From positions 3,036,501 to 3,100,500 of the forward strand of contig NZ_CP134494.1 in the NCBI RefSeq assembly GCF_031759225.1: a stretch of DNA of 64,000 bases, written 5' to 3'. The notes under the pieces are model-generated. The model made no database searches, was not told where the DNA came from, and was given only the letters and a program-made list of their open reading frames with translations. Shown piece by piece: positions 40,455-49,023 of this stretch. The stretch is from Mesobacillus jeotgali (GTDB lineage Bacteria; Bacillota; Bacilli; Bacillales; Cytobacillaceae). Made by a program: the position numbers and the translations under genes. Within the stretch, counting starts at the first letter, position 1, and the number at the start of each line of letters is the position of its first letter.

Positions 40455-40601
40455 ATGAAAATATACGTCCATGGCAAGGGGATCACACTTGCGGGCAAGG
40501 CATGGGAAATCAAAACCATCCTGAAAGAGTATGGCAAAAAGCATGAACTTGTAAAAGATTGGGTAGACGCAGTCAATCAGCCTGCACGCCGACCAGAATA
40601 G
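40455..40601 (+). CDS. mciZ: FtsZ assembly inhibitor MciZ
   Basis: A 48-residue peptide, MKIYVHGKGITLAGKAWEIK at the start and EYGKKHELVKDWVDA later. It shares the GKAWEI, LKEYG and VKDW blocks with B. subtilis MciZ (40 residues), which caps FtsZ filaments in the mother cell and blocks further division during sporulation. It has eight extra C-terminal residues (VNQPARRPE region). GAGAGGAG stands seven bases before the ATG. The position between nudF and yqkF supports the call. Confidence 0.88.
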   Translation: MKIYVHGKGITLAGKAWEIKTILKEYGKKHELVKDWVDAVNQPARRPE

Positions 40602-40659
40602 TTGAATACACTTCTTTTTATCCGTTAAGATGGAAGCAACATCGGAACGGAGTGATTTT

Positions 40660-41571
40660 ATGAAAAGACGGAAACTAGGTACATCTGATTTGTTTGTCAG
40701 TGAAATCGGACTTGGCTGTATGTCGCTTGGAACAGATTACCCAAAGGCACAGGCAGTGGTTGAAGCTGCCCTGGAAGAGGGAATCAACTATTTTGATACC
40801 GCTGATTTGTATGACTTCGGGGAGAATGAAAAAATCGTCGGACAAGCATTGAAAAATGTCAGGGAGCAAGTCGTCATCGCAACGAAGGCCGGCAATCGCT
40901 GGACCGACTCGAAAGACAGCTGGACTTGGGATCCTTCAAAGGCTTACATCAAAGAAGCCGTCAAGCAAAGCTTGAAAAGACTGGATACCGATTATATTGA
41001 TCTCTACCAGCTGCATGGCGGGACAATCGATGACAATATGGACGAAACAATTGAGGCTTTTGAAGAATTGAAAGATGAAGGCTATATTAAATTTTATGGC
41101 ATATCGTCCATAAGACCGAATGTCATTCGAGAATATGCTCAAAAATCAAACCTCGTCTCCGTCATGATGCAGCTCAGTATTCTGGATCGCCGCCCGGAAG
41201 AAGAAGCTCTCCCGCTCCTTCATGATAAAAACATCAGTGTGGTAACAAGAGGCACGGTCGCGAAAGGCATGCTTAGTGACAAAATGCTCGAGAAAGCAGC
41301 TTCCAAAGGGTATCTTGATTATAGCTATGACGAATTGGCAGAGGTCCTTCCTCTATTGAAAGAGAAGGTCGCTTCATCCAGATCCCTTGCCGAAGTCGCC
41401 ATTCAATATAATTTAGCACACCCTGCAGTCGCTTCCGTTGTTGCAGGAGCAAGCACGCCTGAACAAATCAAGGAAAATGCAAGGGCTGCGAGTTCCGCTT
41501 CACTGTCTGTTGAAGAAATCAAGTTAATCAAGTCCATTACGAAGGCAAATAAATATGAACAACATAGATAA
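40660..41571 (+). CDS. yqkF: Aldo/keto reductase YqkF
   Basis: A 303-residue NADPH-dependent aldo/keto reductase. Catalytic tetrad region: D in FDTADLYDFGENE with Tyr, K in VIATKAG, and His in YQLHGG. C-terminal VVAGASTPEQIKEN is the cofactor loop. Start MKRRKLG follows GGAGTGA. Substrate unknown. Confidence 0.92.
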   Translation: MKRRKLGTSDLFVSEIGLGCMSLGTDYPKAQAVVEAALEEGINYFDTADLYDFGENEKIVGQALKNVREQVVIATKAGNRWTDSKDSWTWDPSKAYIKEAVKQSLKRLDTDYIDLYQLHGGTIDDNMDETIEAFEELKDEGYIKFYGISSIRPNVIREYAQKSNLVSVMMQLSILDRRPEEEALPLLHDKNISVVTRGTVAKGMLSDKMLEKAASKGYLDYSYDELAEVLPLLKEKVASSRSLAEVAIQYNLAHPAVASVVAGASTPEQIKENARAASSASLSVEEIKLIKSITKANKYEQHR

Positions 41572-41577
41572 GAAAAA

Positions 41578-41618
41578 GGAACACCTTCGCGTGCAATGCG
41601 AAGGTGTCCTTTTTTTTG
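41578..41618. terminator. Terminator of yqkF
   Basis: GGAACACCTTCGC/GCGAAGGTGTCC stem followed by eight T on the plus strand; may also act on the opposing gene. Confidence 0.9.
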
Positions 41619-41632
41619 ATCTAATCCAACTT

Positions 41633-42367
41633 CTAAGCGAGCATCAGCAGAAATGTATAGCCTGCCATTCCAGCGGCAAAGGCCCAAAAGTTACTCTCCC
41701 TTTCCTCCGGGAGCTCTTCTTTCATTACATTTAAGATGACTCCGCCTGCTAGAAGAGCAAAAAGCACGGCAATGACGTTTTCATTCACTCTCCAGGTGAT
41801 CCCGATTGCCCACCCAACCAATATGGCGGCAGCGAGAAGCCATCTCCCTATACGATCATATATTTCCTGATGAGCTTCCCTAAGTGCATGGTCACTGGTG
41901 ATAAAATGCACCGCCAGTGCTATAAAGTAAAAGATGAGTCCCGTTTTTGTTTCCTGTTCACCATGAAGCAGCAAATATCCTATCAAACTGTTATAAAGAA
42001 AAAACGAAACGATATGGACCCAAAACACTCCTTTCGAAGCACGGTCCAAATTGTGTTTCTCTTGCTGTCTTTTTTTCGAGGTTTTAACCAACCGTTCCAG
42101 TCCATAAAAAATGCCCAAACCAATCATGGCAACAATATATGTATGGTTTTCGAAGAACTTCAAGGCATCTGTTTGGATATTCTTGTCTAGGACCTCGTTA
42201 TGTTTATTCAACTCAGGAAGCAGGTGGATGAACACATAGGCAACAGAAATGCCTCCTGCAGCAGAAAGCAATCTGCTGCGAGGAAAATCGTCGAGGAAAG
42301 GTAAATATCTTGAAAATAAATGGATGCAGACAAATCCAGCGGCCAGCATGAAAGTAATTAGTAACAA
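41633..42367 (-). CDS. ZIP-like polytopic membrane protein
   Basis: A 244-residue protein with about seven membrane segments and cytoplasmic basic stretch KTSKKRQQEKHNLDR (about 93-107). The segment GGISVAYVFIHLLPEL and the later SDHALREAHQE with histidines look like metal-site regions of the ZIP family of zinc/iron transporters, but the classic HSxxEG motif is not clear. Metal transport is therefore inference. It is convergent with yqkF and not part of the B. subtilis order here. Confidence 0.55.
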   Translation of the reverse strand: MLLITFMLAAGFVCIHLFSRYLPFLDDFPRSRLLSAAGGISVAYVFIHLLPELNKHNEVLDKNIQTDALKFFENHTYIVAMIGLGIFYGLERLVKTSKKRQQEKHNLDRASKGVFWVHIVSFFLYNSLIGYLLLHGEQETKTGLIFYFIALAVHFITSDHALREAHQEIYDRIGRWLLAAAILVGWAIGITWRVNENVIAVLFALLAGGVILNVMKEELPEERESNFWAFAAGMAGYTFLLMLA

Positions 42368-42450
42368 ATGCTCTGCTCCTTTGCTTTTTGTTACCTAATT
42401 GCCCTTTCGCACAGGAAGCAAAACATTTTATCCAACCTCTTTTCCACCCT

Positions 42451-42978
42451 TTATCTTGCCGGTCTCCATAACATTGCTTTTTGCTCAAGCTCCTTCACGA
42501 TTGGTGACTTTTCAGCAATGTAGGAATCAATGTCATATTCATATTTTTGGGCAGCTATCTCTTTTACCTCAGCATACTTGCTGGCTTCCGATGGGTGAGC
42601 CCTTAAGTAATCACGAAAAACAAGGTGCCTGTATAATTGGGGGCTGCCTTTTTCAAAAGAGTGCAAATGAACTTTTCGAATCCCGTTTTCGTCATGTTTT
42701 TGAAAATAACGCCGCCCGGGGATGCCGTTTTCCCCTTTCGCATCGTAACCGGCTGCCTCAATCGCGGGTGTCGCCCTTTCAACTTGATCAAGGGCTTCCG
42801 CTGCTAACATGATGTCTATGATTGGCTTGGCGCTGAGGCCCGGGACAGATGTACTGCCGATATGATGGATTTCAACGTCTGCTGCTTCAAAGATGGATTC
42901 AAGAAGCTGCTTCTCTTTTTCAAAAAGAGTTTCCCACTCGGGATTATATGGAACTACCTCCACTCTTCTCCGGGTCAT
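42451..42978 (-). CDS. GrpB family protein (UPF0157)
   Basis: A 175-residue protein of the GrpB family, related to nucleotidyltransferase folds. The signature VEVVPYNPEWETLFEKEK and HHIGSTSVPGLSAKPIIDIM is clear, with later HLHSFEKGSPQLYRHLVFRDYL. The family has no settled biochemical role; the GSTSVPGLSAKPIID stretch resembles a nucleotidyltransferase active site. Its ATG overlaps the yqkE stop (ATGA). Confidence 0.88.
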   Translation of the reverse strand: MTRRRVEVVPYNPEWETLFEKEKQLLESIFEAADVEIHHIGSTSVPGLSAKPIIDIMLAAEALDQVERATPAIEAAGYDAKGENGIPGRRYFQKHDENGIRKVHLHSFEKGSPQLYRHLVFRDYLRAHPSEASKYAEVKEIAAQKYEYDIDSYIAEKSPIVKELEQKAMLWRPAR

Positions 42979-43223
42979 TTGAACTTCTTCCAATCCATGT
43001 CGCTTTCCGAAAGCAATTCTTCAAACGATTTATTCTTCTCCCTTAGACGCTTTTCTTCCTTCTTGCGCTCCAATTCAGCCTGCTTTTTCTTTTCTTCTTC
43101 GTCCTTTAATTGTTGCTGCTGGTCTTTTAGCTTTTGCATGATATCTTGATTCAGGAGATCGCCTAGTGTTGCTGGCTTATCCTCTTTTTTCACTTGTTGC
43201 TGGCGTTTTTGTTTCTTTTTCAT
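42975..43223 (-). CDS. yqkE: YqkE family basic/charged small protein
   Basis: An 82-residue, highly charged Lys/Glu/Gln-rich protein that should form one long helix or coiled coil (about 30-65). It ends MDWKKFK. Position near yqkF and length match B. subtilis YqkE. Start at MKKKQKRQ after AGAGGGATC. Function unknown. Its stop overlaps the following GrpB-family start. Confidence 0.8.
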   Translation of the reverse strand: MKKKQKRQQQVKKEDKPATLGDLLNQDIMQKLKDQQQQLKDEEEKKKQAELERKKEEKRLREKNKSFEELLSESDMDWKKFK

Positions 43224-43321
43224 CGTTGATCCCTCTTTTTTACTCAGCAGAAGCATAGCTGCTTAGCCTATTTTTTAAGATTATATCATGAAATCTCTCA
43301 GGTTAAATAAGCAGAGATTTC

Positions 43322-43353
43322 ATGAAGAAGGAACGCCCTTTATCAGGCGTTCC
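43322..43353 (-). terminator. Possible terminator of scoB
   Basis: GGAACGCC/GGCGTTCC stem; the following minus-strand tract is only weakly T-rich. Confidence 0.5.
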
Positions 43354-43360
43354 CGTTTTA

Positions 43361-44029
43361 TCAATATGCGTCTAAGATGACTGAGTCGTCTACCTGCAAT
43401 TCTGGTTCTGTTGATTTGATGACATCATCGACAGAGTAGCCGGCAGCTACTTCAACCAGCTTTAGCCCGAAAGGTGTCACGTCTAGGACTGCCATGTCGG
43501 TTATGATCCGATTGACCACACCTTTTCCGGTGAGTGGCAGACTGCATTCCTTCAGGATTTTCGGCTCGCCGTTTTTATTTACGTGTTCCATAATGACAAT
43601 GATCTTTTGGGCACCGTGAACAAGGTCCATCGCTCCGCCCATTCCTTTGATCATCTTGCCTGGAATCATCCAGTTTGCCAGGTCACCTGATTCAGCAACC
43701 TCCATCCCGCCGAGAATCGCTATATTGATGTGTCCGCCGCGAATCATGGCAAAGGACTCAGCAGAATCGAAATACGCAGCACCTGGAATGGCAGTGACCG
43801 TTTCCTTTCCTGCATTGATCAGATCAGGATCGACGCTTTCTTCCGTTGGGTACGGTCCGATACCGAGGAGGCCGTTTTCTGATTGAAGGACAACCTGCTT
43901 GTCATCAGAGATGAAGTTTGCCACGAGCGTCGGCATTCCGATTCCAAGGTTTACGTAAAAACCATTTTGAATTTCTTTTTCAGCCCGGCGCGCGATTTTC
44001 TCCCGGACATTCCCTTTGTTTTTAATCAT
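43361..44029 (-). CDS. scoB: 3-oxoacid CoA-transferase subunit B
   Basis: A 222-residue family I CoA transferase beta subunit. The catalytic Glu is E51 in [24 protein letters not shown] and [10 protein letters not shown] are also typical. With ScoA it moves CoA from succinyl-CoA to acetoacetate (or a related 3-oxoacid). It starts 29 bases after the scoA stop. Together with thiolase and HMG-CoA lyase next door it forms an acetoacetate-using module. Confidence 0.93.
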   Translation of the reverse strand: MIKNKGNVREKIARRAEKEIQNGFYVNLGIGMPTLVANFISDDKQVVLQSENGLLGIGPYPTEESVDPDLINAGKETVTAIPGAAYFDSAESFAMIRGGHINIAILGGMEVAESGDLANWMIPGKMIKGMGGAMDLVHGAQKIIVIMEHVNKNGEPKILKECSLPLTGKGVVNRIITDMAVLDVTPFGLKLVEVAAGYSVDDVIKSTEPELQVDDSVILDAY

Positions 44030-44058
44030 AAGCCTTCTCCTTTCATGTTCAGCCAGAG

Positions 44059-44748
44059 TTAACCTCTCACCGTCAGCCTTTCAATCCGCTTCTCCTGGTT
44101 TCCTTCAATCAGCGTTTGGACATAGATGCTTGGAGTATGAATACTGTTCGGCTCCAATTCCCCAACTTCATATAGATTTTCGACTTCGGCAATCGTGATT
44201 CTGCCGGCTGCTGCTATCATAGGATTGAAGTTCCTTGCCGTTTTATGGTAGACAAGGTTGCCCATCTTATCGCCCTTCCATGCCCTGACAATACTGAAAT
44301 CCGCTGTCAGCGACTCTTCCAGGAGGTATTCCTTGCCATTGAACATGCGGGTCTCTTTGCCATCTGCAATTGGAGTGCCCACTCCTGCCGGGGTATAGAA
44401 TGCTGGGATTCCAGCACCGCCAGCCCTGATTTTTTCAGCCAGTGTTCCTTGAGGAATCAATTCGACTTCGATTTCACCAGACAGTACCTGCCTTTCGAAC
44501 TCTTTGTTCTCCCCTACATAGGAACCGACCATTTTCTTGATCTGCTTGTTTTTAAGCAAAAGGCCAAGGCCCCAATCGTCGACACCGCAGTTATTTGAAA
44601 TGACTGTCAGGTCTTTTACTCCTTTTTCAACAAGTGCGAGAATGGCGTTTTCAGGAATTCCGCAGAGACCGAATCCTCCCACCATCAGGGTTGCGCCATC
44701 ATGGATATCCGCTACGGCATCTTGAAAGGATGTGCAAATTCTTTTCAT
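44059..44748 (-). CDS. scoA: 3-oxoacid CoA-transferase subunit A
   Basis: A 229-residue alpha subunit of the same CoA transferase, with [16 protein letters not shown] near the N-terminus, [15 protein letters not shown] and [11 protein letters not shown]. Its order before scoB is as usual. About 90 bases separate it from the thiolase stop, so one transcript thl-scoA-scoB is likely. Acetate CoA transferases are close relatives, so the 3-oxoacid is inferred from neighbours. Confidence 0.93.
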   Translation of the reverse strand: MKRICTSFQDAVADIHDGATLMVGGFGLCGIPENAILALVEKGVKDLTVISNNCGVDDWGLGLLLKNKQIKKMVGSYVGENKEFERQVLSGEIEVELIPQGTLAEKIRAGGAGIPAFYTPAGVGTPIADGKETRMFNGKEYLLEESLTADFSIVRAWKGDKMGNLVYHKTARNFNPMIAAAGRITIAEVENLYEVGELEPNSIHTPSIYVQTLIEGNQEKRIERLTVRG

Positions 44749-44839
44749 CGTTTTTCCCCCTTTTACAATGGATAGCCCTGGTCCTCCGTCTAAATGACAG
44801 GCTGCCAGAGTTGCTTGTTAGTATGAAAGATTAATAGCT

Positions 44840-46027
44840 TTATGCAAGTTCCACAACAGTGGCGACACCCTGTCCGCCTCCGATGCAAAGCGTGGCAAGG
44901 CCTTTTTTCGCTTGTCTCCGTTGCATTTCATGGATCAGCGTAACAAGGATCCTTGCACCGCTGGCTCCAATCGGATGGCCTAGAGCAATTGCTCCGCCAT
45001 TGACATTCAGGATTTCCTTGTTGAATTTCAGCTCACGGTCGACAGCGAGTGACTGTGCAGCAAACGCTTCATTCGCCTCGATCAGCTCCATGTCTTCCAT
45101 TGTCATGCCTGCTTTTTTCAAAGCTTTCTTAACTGCGTCAACCGGTCCGATGCCCATGACACTCGGATCAACACCAGCACTTGCGTTAGCCCTGATCACG
45201 ACAAGCGGTTTCAGGCCAAGCTCTTCCGCTTTTGCCCTGCTCATGACAACGAGAGCTGCAGCTCCGTCATTGATTCCAGATGCGTTCCCCGCTGTTACGC
45301 TGCCATCTTTTTTGAATGCAGGACGCAGTCCGCCAAGCTTTTCAGCAGTAGTTCCTTTTTTCGGATACTCATCTGTATCGAAAACAACCGGATCTCCTTT
45401 TCGCTGAGGAATTTCAATCGGTACAATTTCATCTTTGAACTTTCCTTCTTCAATTGCTTTTGCAGCCTTTTCCTGGCTGGATGCTGCGAACTCGTCCTGT
45501 TCTCCGCGGCTTATATCGTATCGAGAGCATAAATTTTCTGCGGTTACACCCATATGATAGTCATTGAAAGCACACGTGAGTCCGTCGGAAGTCATGCTGT
45601 CGACGAGCTTCTGGTCACCCATTTTGAAGCCATCACGGGCATTTTTCAATAAATAAGGTGCCTGGCTCATGTTTTCCATTCCGCCGGCAACGACAACCTC
45701 AGCATCTCCTGCGATAATCGCCTGTGCTGCCAGATGGACGGCTTTCAATCCTGAACCACATACTTTATTGATGGTCATAGAGGAAGCGCTTTCAGGGATT
45801 CCCGCCTTAATAGCTGCCTGTCTAGCAGGGTTCTGCCCAAGACCTGCCTGAAGAACATTCCCCATAATGATTTCATCCACCTGATCAGGCTGTACACCTG
45901 CCTGCTTCAATGCATCTTTAATTACCGCAGCCCCGAGATCTGGTGCGGATATATTCTTTAAACTCCCATTAAAACTGCCAATAGCCGTTCTTACAGCAGC
46001 TACGATTACTGCTTCTGTCTTACTCAA
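44840..46027 (-). CDS. Acetyl-CoA C-acetyltransferase (thiolase)
   Basis: A 395-residue thiolase that splits acetoacetyl-CoA into two acetyl-CoA or runs the reverse. Nucleophile C90 ([12 protein letters not shown]), His in [13 protein letters not shown] and second Cys in TLCIGGGQG are present. I take the TTG at [14 protein letters not shown] as start: AAAGGGTGAG lies before it and family members begin there. First gene of thl-scoA-scoB, divergent from HMG-CoA lyase with a large palindrome between. Confidence 0.94.
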   Translation of the reverse strand: MSKTEAVIVAAVRTAIGSFNGSLKNISAPDLGAAVIKDALKQAGVQPDQVDEIIMGNVLQAGLGQNPARQAAIKAGIPESASSMTINKVCGSGLKAVHLAAQAIIAGDAEVVVAGGMENMSQAPYLLKNARDGFKMGDQKLVDSMTSDGLTCAFNDYHMGVTAENLCSRYDISRGEQDEFAASSQEKAAKAIEEGKFKDEIVPIEIPQRKGDPVVFDTDEYPKKGTTAEKLGGLRPAFKKDGSVTAGNASGINDGAAALVVMSRAKAEELGLKPLVVIRANASAGVDPSVMGIGPVDAVKKALKKAGMTMEDMELIEANEAFAAQSLAVDRELKFNKEILNVNGGAIALGHPIGASGARILVTLIHEMQRRQAKKGLATLCIGGGQGVATVVELA

Positions 46028-46074
46028 ACTGCTCACCCTTTCTCTGATTCTCACATTTTAATAACTTCTATTGC

Positions 46075-46105
46075 TTTTGATAAAATCCCTTTTATTTTAT
46101 CAAAA
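46075..46105. promoter_or_regulatory. 31-bp perfect palindrome, candidate operator
   Basis: TTTTGATAAAAT, seven bases CCCTTTT, ATTTTATCAAAA: twelve-base perfect arms. It lies between the divergent thiolase and HMG-CoA lyase genes, close to both promoters. No regulator gene is adjacent, so the binding protein is unknown. Confidence 0.7.
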
Positions 46106-46117
46106 TTTTATTTATTC

Positions 46118-46147
46118 TTGCATTTTTAAAAATATTCTATTTACAAT
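46118..46147 (+). promoter_or_regulatory. Probable SigA promoter of HMG-CoA lyase
   Basis: TTGCAT, 18 bases, TACAAT, just downstream of the palindrome and about 30 bases before the start codon. Confidence 0.55.
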
Positions 46148-46177
46148 TAAGATATCTTAAGAGGAGGGGTATTTCAA

Positions 46178-47080
46178 ATGCTAAAGCTTCCCGAGAAGGT
46201 TGAAATAATAGAAGTTGGCCCGAGAGATGGGCTTCAAAATGAAAAAAGTTTTGTTCCCACGGAAGTGAAAAAAGAATTTATCAATTCATTGAAGGATGCG
46301 GGAGTTAAAGAGATGGAGCTTACTTCCTTCGTCTCCCCTAAATGGGTTCCGCAAATGGGGGATGCCGCCGAAATTGTTGCTGACTGTCTTGACTGCAATA
46401 CAAGGAATATCGTCCTTGCTCCTAATAAAAAAGGAATTGAACGAGTTTATATGACAGATTGCAAAGCGGTCGCTGTCTTCGTTGGTGTCAGCAATACCTT
46501 CAACCAGAAAAATATTAACAAAACGACTTCCGAAAGCCTTGCGGAGGTTCTGCCGCTGATCGCTGAGCTTAAGGAGAAAGACTATTTTGTGCGTGCGTGC
46601 ATCTCAACTGCTTTTTATTGCCCATATGAAGGCAAGATTGACGAAGATGAAGTCCTTGCACTATGTGGGGAGTTCGTTCGTGCCGGAGTCGATGAACTAA
46701 GTGTTGCCGACACAATAGGCATGGCTGCACCCCATGAGTCCTATTCTTTATTCACAAAATTGAAGGATGCCTATCCAGATGTTCTGTTGACTGCGCATTT
46801 TCATGATACAAGGAAACTGGCCCTTTCGAATATATTCGCCGCTCTCCAGGCAGGAGTCACCCGATTTGACACTTCTGCGGGCGGCCTGGGCGGATGCCCT
46901 TTCGCCCCTGGTGCTGCAGGCAATGCCGCTACTGAGGATGTCGTCTATATGCTGCACAGGATGGGAATCGAAACCGGTGTCGACCTTGACAGGATGCTCA
47001 AAGCCATCGAGGTGGTCAAGCCTCATCTCTCAAGGCCGATCGAAAGCACCTATTTCAAGCTGAATTCTGTGACTGTTTAA
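46178..47080 (+). CDS. Hydroxymethylglutaryl-CoA lyase
   Basis: A 300-residue TIM-barrel enzyme that splits HMG-CoA into acetoacetate and acetyl-CoA, the last step of leucine breakdown. Visible: EVGPRDGLQNEK with catalytic Arg-Asp, HFHDTRKLALSN with metal histidines, and the loop Cys in GGLGGCPFAPGAAGN. AGAGGAGGGG precedes the ATG. No leucine-catabolic acyl-CoA genes (methylcrotonyl-CoA carboxylase) are in this window. Divergent from thl-scoAB. Confidence 0.94.
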   Translation: MLKLPEKVEIIEVGPRDGLQNEKSFVPTEVKKEFINSLKDAGVKEMELTSFVSPKWVPQMGDAAEIVADCLDCNTRNIVLAPNKKGIERVYMTDCKAVAVFVGVSNTFNQKNINKTTSESLAEVLPLIAELKEKDYFVRACISTAFYCPYEGKIDEDEVLALCGEFVRAGVDELSVADTIGMAAPHESYSLFTKLKDAYPDVLLTAHFHDTRKLALSNIFAALQAGVTRFDTSAGGLGGCPFAPGAAGNAATEDVVYMLHRMGIETGVDLDRMLKAIEVVKPHLSRPIESTYFKLNSVTV

Positions 47081-47152
47081 CTTTTTGCATAAGCTCCTGA
47101 TTTAAAATCCATCTTATTAGATGAGGTAATTTTGATGAAGGGAGCATGTTGC

Positions 47153-47284
47153 ATGAGCCAAAAACGGGACAAAGGCTACAGCCAGCAAGGCAAGCCAAAC
47201 GCAGATAATGTAAAACAGCAGATTGCCGCAGAGGATCTTGAAAAAGCGCTTCATCCGACAAAGCGCCAAAATTCACAGCAATAA
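47153..47284 (+). CDS. Small hydrophilic protein, unknown
   Basis: A 43-residue polar protein rich in Lys, Gln and Asn (MSQKRDKGYSQQGKPNADNV at the start) with a short helix QQIAAEDLEKALH. AGGGAGC stands before this ATG; an in-frame ATG six codons upstream also has a good GAGGTAA, so the true start is open. Composition resembles small acid-soluble or coat-associated spore peptides, but I do not recognise a family. The stop abuts the dispersed repeat. Confidence 0.55.
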   Translation: MSQKRDKGYSQQGKPNADNVKQQIAAEDLEKALHPTKRQNSQQ

Positions 47285-47586
47285 AGAAAAGCGTAAGCGC
47301 CTTGGTCAGCCCCGACAAGCGCTGGAGAGCCGACCGGTGAAGTCGTTCTTTGACTTCATTGGGCGGATCGAAATCGAAAAGCGGAGGCGACTGCTCAACT
47401 CCGAAAAGCGCTGGAGGGCCTGACCGTGAAGTCGTTCTTTGACTTCATGGGCAGGACCGAAGCGTCTCGAGGAGTTAGGAGCCGCAGCTAGACAAGCGAC
47501 TCGAGCTGCTTGAAGCTAACGCTTCTCGCAAGATACTCCATGAAGCCTTCTCAGTGATGAAAACTGGCTAGGCGCTGGAGCTGGAC
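47285..47586 (+). repeat. Dispersed structured element, composite double copy
   Basis: The first 110 bases match 38512-38630 closely (GCGTAAGCGCCTTGGTCAGC, then the GAAGTC-GTTCTTT-GACTTC hairpin). A second copy of the hairpin part begins near 47400 and the block ends with the same CTAGGCGCTGGAGCTGGA as the single element. It looks like two elements fused head-to-tail. The 430-base gap holds only this and a terminator. Confidence 0.85.
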
Positions 47587-47627
47587 ATTTCTCGAAGTGA
47601 TATAATTCATTCACTAAATTTACGGTG

Positions 47628-47653
47628 GACCGCCTGATTCGGCGGTCTTTTTC
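47628..47653 (+). terminator. Terminator before yqkD
   Basis: GACCGCC/GGCGGTC stem and five T; it separates the repeat from yqkD. Confidence 0.8.
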
Positions 47654-47713
47654 ATGTTTGTACTGCCCAGACTAATGGTAAAATAAAGAAAACAGGTTAT
47701 CGGAGGGTTGAGC

Positions 47714-48649
47714 TTGAGAAGAGCGTTCCGCGTGCTATTTTCTTTTTTGTTTGTCCTGACCTCTCTCGGGGTTTTTATATCCAATAAAGTCATGTTCCTA
47801 AAAAGGAAAGATGACGAAGAAATCTTCAACCGAGAAACGAAAGCTGGGCATCTGGTGCCTGATGAATATGATTTGCTGCCAAAAACGGAAGTCACCATCC
47901 CTTCGTCCTTTGGCTACTCATTGAAGGCCGTCCTCGTTGAACCACATGACACAAACCGTTACATCATCATTGCCCATGGAGTGACCCAGAGCAAGACGAA
48001 TTCGGTAAAATATATGAACCTTTTTTTGAATCGAGGCTTTAATGCTGTCATCTACGACCATCGGCGTCACGGTGAATCAGGGGGGAAGACCACCAGCTAT
48101 GGATATTATGAGAAGTTCGATCTGAAGTCGGTAGTTGACTGGCTCAGGGAAGAGAAAGGTCCTGATCTGCTTCTAGGCATCCACGGGGAGTCAATGGGAG
48201 CGGCAACCCTCCTCCTTTATGCTGGCATGCTTGAGGATGGTGCTGACTTCTATGTTGCTGATTGTCCATTCTCTGACTTCAGCGAACAGCTTGCTTACCG
48301 CATCAAGGAAGAGGTCAAGTTTTTGCCGCCAAAACTATTGCTGCCAGTCGCCAGCATGTTCGTCCGCATCCGTGATAAATATTCTTTGAGTCAGGTATCA
48401 CCGATTGCGGTTATCGAAAATATCAAGAATCCAATCCTTTTCGTCCACAGCCGCAAAGACGATTTCATCCTCCCCTCGATGACTGAAGCTTTGTTCGAAC
48501 AGAAACAAGGACCGAAGAAGCTATTCATGGCTGAAAACGGACTCCATGCCCAATCCTATAGCGAGAACCGGGAGCAGTATGAAAAGGTGCTCGATGAATT
48601 CCTGGAGGAATATGTCTTTGCCGATCATGAAACCTCAGATGCTGATTGA
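47714..48649 (+). CDS. yqkD: Alpha/beta hydrolase YqkD
   Basis: A 311-residue serine hydrolase with an N-terminal hydrophobic segment (about 4-22) that likely anchors it. The nucleophile elbow is GIHGESMGAAT, with the acid in HSRKDDFI and His in ENGLHAQSY. The oxyanion region is IIAHGVTQSK. Start is a TTG with GGAGGG six bases before it. The substrate is unknown. It matches B. subtilis yqkD in family and neighbourhood. Confidence 0.88.
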   Translation: MRRAFRVLFSFLFVLTSLGVFISNKVMFLKRKDDEEIFNRETKAGHLVPDEYDLLPKTEVTIPSSFGYSLKAVLVEPHDTNRYIIIAHGVTQSKTNSVKYMNLFLNRGFNAVIYDHRRHGESGGKTTSYGYYEKFDLKSVVDWLREEKGPDLLLGIHGESMGAATLLLYAGMLEDGADFYVADCPFSDFSEQLAYRIKEEVKFLPPKLLLPVASMFVRIRDKYSLSQVSPIAVIENIKNPILFVHSRKDDFILPSMTEALFEQKQGPKKLFMAENGLHAQSYSENREQYEKVLDEFLEEYVFADHETSDAD

Positions 48650-48700
48650 GCGAGGCCGTATCCTACGATCTAGTCTGTTATCAGGCTCGTGTAGCCAATT

Positions 48701-48926
48701 GTGCCTATCTATCGGACATTTTTCTCTTGTTCCAGCTTCTGTTTGTCCGATAGACCCCTTCTTTCGGACACTTTTCTCTTGTTCCAGCTCCTGTTTGTCC
48801 GATAGAGCCCTCCTATGAGTCATATTTCTCTTATTCCAGCTTCCGGTTGTCCGATAGAGCCTTTCTATCGGACACTTTTCTTCCGTTCCAGCTCCTGTTT
48901 GTCCGATAGACCTTTCCTATTGACAT
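48701..48926. repeat. 52-bp tandem palindromic array B
   Basis: CGGACA-type motifs start at 48713, 48765, 48817 (degenerate GAGTCA), 48869 and 48921, an exact 52-base period. One junction holds a perfect palindrome TGTCCGATAGA, GCCTT, TCTATCGGACA (48848-48874). The spacer reads TTTTCTCTTGTTCCAGCTCC or close variants. The palindrome is the same as in array A, 39 kb away. It sits between the convergent yqkD and lipoprotein genes. Confidence 0.92.
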
Positions 48927-48984
48927 TTTTCCGGGGCGCGGTTTCACCCTGGCTTTTAGGCACCCTGTCACTAGTTTATTGAGC

Positions 48985-49023
48985 GCAAAAAAAGATTGGC
49001 TCATCTCCTGAGCCAATCTTTTA
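48985..49023. terminator. Bidirectional terminator
   Basis: AAAGATTGGCTCA/TGAGCCAATCTTT, flanked by seven T on the minus strand and a shorter T run on the plus strand. Confidence 0.9.
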
